Below are positions 49,949 to 54,509 of a DNA stretch of 54,509 bases, piece by piece. This DNA comes from Chloroflexota bacterium. Its GTDB lineage: Bacteria; Chloroflexota; Anaerolineae; Aggregatilineales; Phototrophicaceae. The number at the start of each line of letters is the position of its first letter. Position 1 is the stretch's first letter. Below the pieces are notes generated by a model. The model saw only the letters and a list, made by a program, of their open reading frames with translations, did not search any database and was not told the origin of the DNA. Where the stretch lies: assembly GCA_014338005.1 (NCBI GenBank), contig QUBZ01000018.1, positions 1 through 54,509 on the forward strand, read 5' to 3'. The translations under genes and the position numbers were made by a program.

Positions 49949-50830
49949 GTGGTCAAAGACAAACAACCGGCAAATGTGAACGGGCTGTCCATCATCACCG
50001 ACATGCTGCTGCTGGCGGTCGGCTCGGTGATTTCGGCGGCGGCGGTGAGCGTCTTTATGGCGCCTTTCGAGATCGCGCCCGGCGGCGTTTCGGGCGTGGC
50101 CGTCATTCTCAACCATCTGGACCCGCGCCTGCCGATTGGCCTGATGGTGCTGATCGGCAATATTCCCATTCAGATCATGGGTTTTCTGACGTTGGGCGGC
50201 TGGCGGGTGGTGGCGAAAACCCTGGTTTACGTGGTGATTTTTTCGCTGACGATAGACCTGGCCGGCCCGTATCTGGCGGCAGCCCGGATCGGAGAAGACG
50301 TGCTGCTGAACGCGCTGTTCGGCGGCATCATCGGCGGTTTGGGCGGCGGGCTGGTGTACCGCGCCGGCGGCACATTGGGCGGCACTTCCACCCTGGCGCG
50401 CATTTTGCAGCAGAAAATGGGCGTGCCGCTCAGTACATCGGCGCTGTATACCGATACCGGTGTGATCGTGCTGGCCGGGCTGGTGTTCGGTTGGGAAGGC
50501 GCGCTGTACGCGACGGTGGCGCTGTTTGTCGGCGCGGCGGCGTCCGATTACGTGCTGGAAGGGCCGAGCGTAATCCGCACCGCCACCATCATCACCGACC
50601 AGCCGGAGCGGGTGGCCGGCGCCGTGATGCAGGCCATGCGGCGCGGCGTGACAGCCTGGCCGGGTACGGGCATGTTCACCGACCGGCAACATACCGTGTT
50701 GTTCGTCACGGTCGCGCGCCCGCAGGTCGGCCAACTGCGGCAGATCGTATTCGCCGCCGACCCGGAAGCGTTCGTGGTCATCGGTCAGGGGCATGTCGCC
50801 TACGGCAAAGGTTTCAAGCCGATGCGATAA
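49949..50830 (+). CDS. YitT-family membrane protein (DUF161 + DUF2179)
   Basis: 293 residues from a GTG at 49949, preceded by AGGAGAGGGGAG; the upstream part of the frame overlaps the terminator and is not coding. Five or six membrane helices: LLLAVGSVISAAAVSVFMAPFEIAPGGVSGVAVIL (the A/I-P-G-G family motif), IGLMVLIGNIPIQIMGFLTLG and GGIIGGLGGGLVYRAGGTLGGTSTLARIL. A soluble DUF2179-type ACT-like domain ends the protein (VAGAVMQAMRRGVTAWPGTGMFTDRQHTVLFVTVARPQVGQLRQIVFAADPEAFVVI), starting near residue 205. It may sense a ligand. Transport function unknown. Confidence 0.92.
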   Translation: MVKDKQPANVNGLSIITDMLLLAVGSVISAAAVSVFMAPFEIAPGGVSGVAVILNHLDPRLPIGLMVLIGNIPIQIMGFLTLGGWRVVAKTLVYVVIFSLTIDLAGPYLAAARIGEDVLLNALFGGIIGGLGGGLVYRAGGTLGGTSTLARILQQKMGVPLSTSALYTDTGVIVLAGLVFGWEGALYATVALFVGAAASDYVLEGPSVIRTATIITDQPERVAGAVMQAMRRGVTAWPGTGMFTDRQHTVLFVTVARPQVGQLRQIVFAADPEAFVVIGQGHVAYGKGFKPMR

Positions 50831-50923
50831 CCGGGGCGGATTCGGCTATACTTAGAATGAGGGGAGGCCGCGAGAACATGAACGGCTGTTCCCAAATAGA
50901 TACTTAACAAGGAGGTGCGTTTT

Positions 50924-51997
50924 ATGATCGGACTGGGTGATGTAAAGCAGCTCTTGACCCAAGCAGATGACCATACCCTGTCGCTGTACCTGTTGGTAGA
51001 CCCATCGGTGCGCGAAAACCAAGCCAGCCCTCCCGCGTGGCGTATCTGGCTGAAGAACGCCCTCAAAACTGCCGAACGCGACCTGCAAGAGCCGCAGCGT
51101 GCAGCCTGGCCGGGCATCCGCGAGCGTGTAGAGGCGCTTTTGCAAACCTACGCGCCGGATGCCAAGTCACTGGCGCTGTTTTTCGGCGTGGATTGGGAAA
51201 CTATTTACCGGCTGCCGGTGCCGGTCGAAAACCGGCTGATGTTCGGCCAGCCGCTGCTGACGCCTCTGCTGTGGGCGATAGATGAATACAAACCCTATCT
51301 GGTGACGATGGTGGACGCCGAAAAAGCCCACTTCATTACCGCCTACCTGGGCAGCGCCGGCCACCAGGACACGCTGACCCTGGAAATAGATACCGATGAC
51401 TGGCGAGAGAAAACCATGCGGGCGACTTCCGGCGCTGCCGATAAGCTGGTGCAGCGCAGCGCCCGCGATGATTTTGAAGACCGGGTGGAAGTGCATACCG
51501 AACGGTTTTACCGCGAGGTGGCCGGGCGTATCGAGGAGATGATGCAGGCGCACAAAATCGGGCGGCTGTTCATCGGCGGCAGCGAAGAAGCCGCCCACGA
51601 CGTTCGCCGCCAGCTGCCGGAAAAAGCGGCCAGGGGCGTGGTGGATGTGCAGCCCATCCCCATGCGCTCCACGCCGAACGAGGTGCTTAATCACATTTTG
51701 CCGAAGGCGCTGGAATACGAGCGCCAGCAGGAAATGGCGCTGGTGGAAGCCATCATCAACCAGGCCAAAGGCGGCGGGCGCGGCGCGCTGGGCCGCGAGG
51801 CGGTGCTGGCCGCGCTTGACCAGCAGCGGGTCGAGATGGTGGTCGCGCCCTGGCCGCTGAACGACGCGGAGCTGATGGCGCAGCTTCCGCTGCGGGCGCT
51901 GGAAGCTAACGCTGCTCTGGAACTGGTGCATGGCGAGGCTGCCGCCCGTTTGAAGGCCGAAGGCGGCCTGGCCGCCCGCCTGTATTACGCCGTCTGA
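50924..51997 (+). CDS. Bacterial archaeo-eukaryotic release-factor-like (baeRF) protein
   Basis: 357 residues from the ATG at 50924 (AAGGAGGTG 8 bp upstream). The pattern is that of the baeRF/VLRF1 relatives of eRF1. An N-terminal domain (LSLYLLVDPSVRENQ, LALFFGVDWETIYRLPVPVENRLMFGQPLLTPLL) is followed by an eRF1-domain-2-like part (YKPYLVTMVDAEKAHFITAYLG, about residues 119-140). The HTERFYREVAGRIEEMMQAHKIGRLFIGGSEEAAHDVRRQLP segment (about 190-231) is followed by the C-terminal GGRGALGREAVLAALDQQRVEMVV. These proteins are thought to act at ribosomes, but no member's substrate is certain. A GGQ tripeptide is not seen. Confidence 0.82.
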   Translation: MIGLGDVKQLLTQADDHTLSLYLLVDPSVRENQASPPAWRIWLKNALKTAERDLQEPQRAAWPGIRERVEALLQTYAPDAKSLALFFGVDWETIYRLPVPVENRLMFGQPLLTPLLWAIDEYKPYLVTMVDAEKAHFITAYLGSAGHQDTLTLEIDTDDWREKTMRATSGAADKLVQRSARDDFEDRVEVHTERFYREVAGRIEEMMQAHKIGRLFIGGSEEAAHDVRRQLPEKAARGVVDVQPIPMRSTPNEVLNHILPKALEYERQQEMALVEAIINQAKGGGRGALGREAVLAALDQQRVEMVVAPWPLNDAELMAQLPLRALEANAALELVHGEAAARLKAEGGLAARLYYAV

Positions 51998-52088
51998 AAT
52001 GATCTGTCAGTCCGATGATTTGCCGGACAGAGGGCTTATACAGAACAAAATAATCATATAATGTAAAGGCGGCCCTGCGTGGCCGCTC

Positions 52089-52116
52089 GCCGGGGAGTGC
52101 CTGTGCGCTCCCCGGC
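52089..52116 (+). terminator. Hairpin after the baeRF gene
   Basis: Perfect 9-bp stem GCCGGGGAG (52089-52097) and CTCCCCGGC (52108-52116) with a 10-nt loop, followed by TGTTT. It lies 90 bp after the stop codon at 51997, in a gap with no open frame. Confidence 0.65.
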
Positions 52117-52193
52117 TGTTTCCAGGCCGGTGTGTTGCAACATTTATAAGCGATTATGCGTATACTGTCTGAAACCAGAAGATTACAGGGAAG

Positions 52194-52988
52194 ATGATGA
52201 ACACCAGCAACCATTTTGTCCTGCGAACGGAAAACGTAACCAAAGAATTGAAGGTGGGGGAAGTGACCGTGCAGGCGCTTCGCGGCGTGACCATGACTGT
52301 CCAGCGCGGCGAAATGCTCGGCATCATCGGCCCTTCCGGCAGCGGCAAGTCCACCCTGCTCGGCCTGATCGGCGGCCTGGACACGCCCACTTCCGGCCAG
52401 GTTTTCATTGACGGGACGGACATCACCAACCTGGGCGAGCGCGACCTGACCCGCATCCGCAATGAAAAAATCGGCTTCGTCTTTCAGGCTTTTAACCTGA
52501 TTCCCACGCTGACAGCGCTGGAAAACGTGGCGCTGCCCATTCAATTCGCCCGCCAGCGCAAATTTAACCCCAACAAACGCGCTAAAGAACTGCTGACCCT
52601 GCTCGGCCTGGGCGACCGGCTTGACCACCGCCCGATGCAGCTTTCCGGCGGGCAGCAGCAGCGCGTCGCCATCGCCCGCGCCCTGGCGAACGAACCGCCT
52701 TTGCTGCTGGCCGACGAGCCGACCGGCAACCTGGACTCGGAATCCAGCGAGATCGTCATGCGGTCGTTCCACGAAATTCGCGCCAAAACCAATACGACCA
52801 TCATCATCGTCACCCACGACGCGGGCGTGGCTTCGCAGTTGGAGCGGCTCATCAACCTGGTGGACGGCCACATTGCCGCCGACTTCGATCCGCAGTCCAG
52901 CGCCCAGATGGCGGCGGTAAAACTTATCAAGGAAAAACGCGCCACCGGCGAGTGGGGGGCAGTCATGCACCCCGAAGGCCAGGATTGA
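52194..52988 (+). CDS. ABC exporter ATP-binding protein (LolD/MacB type)
   Basis: 264 residues; the ATG at 52194 is followed by a second at 52197. All ABC motifs are intact: Walker A IIGPSGSGKSTLL (about residues 44-56), Q loop FVFQAFNLIP (about 95-104), signature LSGGQQQRVAIARAL (about 143-157), Walker B LLLADEPTGNLDSE (about 163-176), H loop VTHDAG (about 203-208). The NLIPTLTALENVALP wording after the Q loop is that of LolD, MacB and FtsE-like ATPases that power mechanotransmission rather than solute transport. The permease gene follows 1 bp after the stop. Confidence 0.96.
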   Translation: MMNTSNHFVLRTENVTKELKVGEVTVQALRGVTMTVQRGEMLGIIGPSGSGKSTLLGLIGGLDTPTSGQVFIDGTDITNLGERDLTRIRNEKIGFVFQAFNLIPTLTALENVALPIQFARQRKFNPNKRAKELLTLLGLGDRLDHRPMQLSGGQQQRVAIARALANEPPLLLADEPTGNLDSESSEIVMRSFHEIRAKTNTTIIIVTHDAGVASQLERLINLVDGHIAADFDPQSSAQMAAVKLIKEKRATGEWGAVMHPEGQD

Positions 52989-52989
52989 G

Positions 52990-54477
52990 ATGGCCGAAAA
53001 ACTGGGGTTTTATCTGCGGCACTCGTTCAACGACCTGCGGGTGAACGGCCAGCGCACGTTTTTTGCGCTGCTGTGCATCGCGGCGGGCGTGGCAGCCATC
53101 GTCAGCCTGCAAACGCTGGCGGCCATGATCGGTTCGGCGCTGACTGGCAATCTCCAGGAAAATAACCGGGGCGATATTCAGTTCCAGCCCAGCCCGTCGG
53201 TGCTGGATTCGGAGGCGAACATCCAGCGCGGGCTGGATGAAGGCGTGCTGGTCAAATCCACCACCACCTTCTTCGGCCAGCAGCTTGACGAATACGCCAT
53301 CAGCACCGAGGGGATCGCCGCCATCCAATCCTGGGCGGACGAAAATTTCCCCGGCCAGGTCGAGCTGACCTACCGGCAGCCGCTGGTGGCCGTCATTGAA
53401 CTGTTTATGGGGACGGGCAAGGGCGCGGCCATCAGCGCGCCGTCCACCGGCAAGCAGATCACCCAGGTATCGCCGCTCATCATTGATGCGGCGGTTTATC
53501 CCTATTATGGCGAAGTCATCACCACCGACGGCAGGCCCTTAAAAGACGCGCTGCAAAACCCGACCGACATTATCATCAGCGAGCAGGTGGCGCAAACGCT
53601 GGGCGTGGCCGCCGGCGATACGGTGCGAATCAGCGGTGCGAGCGAGGACTTTACCGTGCGCGGCGTCGTCCTCACCGAAATGGAGGTTAAAGACCCCTCC
53701 TCTGGCGACATCTTCGGCGCGCTGTTCGGTTTTTATTATCTCGACCGGCATTCGCTGGATTTGTTCGGGGACGTGATACCGCGCGCCGATACGGTGTTTG
53801 TGCGGCTGCAAGACCCGGCGCGGGTGGTCGAAGTGGATGACGCCCTGCGGGCCGCTTTCCCCTACCTGCGAACACAGACGACCGAAGACCTGCGCCAGAA
53901 CTATACCGACCTGTCGCAGAACATTGACCAGTTGGTGACGATCATGGGGCTGGTATCGCTGCTGATCGGCAGCATCGGCATCGTCAACACCATGCAGGTG
54001 ATCGTGCGGCGGCGCATGATCGAAGTGGCCGTCCTCAAAACCATCGGCCTGGAGGCCAACCAGGTGACGGTGCTGTTCCTGGTCGAAGCGGTCATCATGG
54101 GCATCATCGGCAGCTTGGCCGGCATTGTGCTGGGCTGGCTGGCGGTGTTTGCCATCCGGGGCGCGGCGGAATCGCTGCTGGCGACCGATCTGCCATTCCT
54201 GTTCGCGCCCAGGGCGGCGGTCAGCGGGCTGGTGGTGGGCGTGGTCGTCACGGTCATCTTCGGCTTCCTGCCCACCCTCACCGCCGGACAGGTGCGGCCC
54301 AGCATCGTGCTGCGCCCGCAGGACAATATTATCCCGCGCGCCGGGCGCGTGCGCTCGCTCCAGTGCGCCGTGGGGTTGGTGTTGGTCGATGTCATGTCCA
54401 TCGCCCGCAGGATTTGCACCTTGCGCATGGCAGTGATGAATTCCGAGGTGAACAGGACCGAACCATCCGTCGCATAG
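52990..54477 (+). CDS. ABC exporter permease (MacB/FtsX type), C-terminus replaced by foreign sequence
   Basis: The frame spans 495 residues. A first membrane helix (TFFALLCIAAGVAAIVSLQTLA, about 20-41), a large extracytoplasmic MacB periplasmic-core-like domain (about 45-310), and an FtsX domain with helices LVTIMGLVSLLIGSIGIVNTMQVIV (about 313-337), VLFLVEAVIMGIIGSLAGIVLGWLAVFAI and GLVVGVVVTVIFGFLPTL follow. The conserved RPSIVLRPQD ends the FtsX part. Natural relatives continue with at least a second membrane half; here, after about residue 456 (54361), the frame reads sequence that is antisense to another gene, and it stops at 54477 with no further helix. Everything after about 54343-54361 is therefore not permease. 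Confidence 0.85.
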   Translation: MAEKLGFYLRHSFNDLRVNGQRTFFALLCIAAGVAAIVSLQTLAAMIGSALTGNLQENNRGDIQFQPSPSVLDSEANIQRGLDEGVLVKSTTTFFGQQLDEYAISTEGIAAIQSWADENFPGQVELTYRQPLVAVIELFMGTGKGAAISAPSTGKQITQVSPLIIDAAVYPYYGEVITTDGRPLKDALQNPTDIIISEQVAQTLGVAAGDTVRISGASEDFTVRGVVLTEMEVKDPSSGDIFGALFGFYYLDRHSLDLFGDVIPRADTVFVRLQDPARVVEVDDALRAAFPYLRTQTTEDLRQNYTDLSQNIDQLVTIMGLVSLLIGSIGIVNTMQVIVRRRMIEVAVLKTIGLEANQVTVLFLVEAVIMGIIGSLAGIVLGWLAVFAIRGAAESLLATDLPFLFAPRAAVSGLVVGVVVTVIFGFLPTLTAGQVRPSIVLRPQDNIIPRAGRVRSLQCAVGLVLVDVMSIARRICTLRMAVMNSEVNRTEPSVA

Positions 54478-54509
54478 CCCGGGCGCCAGAGATGGACCTG
54501 GGTAACGCC
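54343..54509 (-). CDS. Fragment of an unrelated secreted-protein gene at the right edge
   Basis: Read from the right edge leftward, the minus strand is open and encodes GVTQVHLWRPGYATDG, then FTSEFITAMRKVQILRAMDM and TSTNTNPTAHWSERTRP. The pattern V-x-L-x-RPG ... F-x-F-x-x-A-x-x-x-x-x-LR-MD ... T-N ... W-x-x-R-x-P is familiar from large secreted carbohydrate-related proteins of other bacteria. Similarity ends exactly where the permease frame of the opposite strand begins. The gene runs off the window with neither start nor stop. Confidence 0.6.

Overview
The window reads as a 54.5 kb piece of a high-GC bacterial chromosome, most probably Chloroflexota (class Anaerolineae or a close relative). 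This is inferred from the mix of gene families: a Ser/Thr kinase with a Pro/Tyr-rich linker and an extracellular C-terminus, a NurA nuclease with a stand-alone HAS-barrel protein, an archaeal-type release-factor-like (baeRF) protein, many secreted proteins with Thr/Pro linkers, and split NAD synthetase parts. No rRNA, tRNA, CRISPR array, prophage or complete insertion sequence was seen. The left edge cuts a glycosidase-like gene. The right edge looks chimeric.

Layout. 1-4.2 kb: partial clan GH-A glycosidase-like gene, an unknown secreted protein, a membrane Ser/Thr kinase. 4.2-6.5 kb: groES-groEL under a clear sigma70 promoter with two CIRCE (HrcA) operators. 6.5-12 kb: DtxR-type regulator, an M24-fold protein lacking the first metal ligands, an aldo/keto reductase, and the nurA/HAS-barrel/nucleoside-deoxyribosyltransferase-like group. 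12-18.6 kb: an odd alpha/beta hydrolase coupled to an SDR dehydrogenase, a zinc-ribbon protein, a 2TM protein, an Uma2 remnant, a secreted protein built from 36-residue repeats, ChrA and RidA. 18.7-21.2 kb: a lower-GC type II restriction-modification pair. 21.2-27.8 kb: metabolic and RNA-modification genes (LLM oxidoreductase, THUMP-type methyltransferase, LutC-like protein, amidohydrolase, acyl-CoA dehydrogenase).

27.8-32.3 kb is an arsenic-resistance block on the minus strand: arsR, a thioredoxin-like protein, a YraQ/ArsP-type permease, a two-cluster ferredoxin and ACR3. It has a candidate ArsR operator and is bordered on both sides by broken genes: an alpha/beta hydrolase tail, a possible RuBisCO-like head, and a DNA methyltransferase without its C-terminal half. 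This is the clearest sign of rearrangement inside the window. No arsC is present.

32.4-40.2 kb holds nadE and, 4 kb away, a separate nitrilase-fold amidase that could feed it ammonia. Between them are a PAS/ATPase protein without the phospho-acceptor histidine and a MerR-controlled aldo/keto reductase operon with a textbook 19-bp-spacer promoter and a 20-bp palindrome. An intact Uma2 protein and an atypical D-aminoacylase-like amidohydrolase follow. 40.2-47.6 kb: an Lgt-like membrane protein, an SPFH protein, DnaJ/CbpA, a site-2-type protease, a lipoprotein, an MTAP-like phosphorylase and a zinc-phospholipase-C-like protein. 47.8-54.5 kb: a P1B-4-type metal ATPase, YitT, a baeRF protein, and an ABC exporter pair (ATPase and FtsX/MacB-type permease). 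The permease is abruptly joined near 54343-54361 to part of an unrelated secreted-protein gene on the opposite strand.
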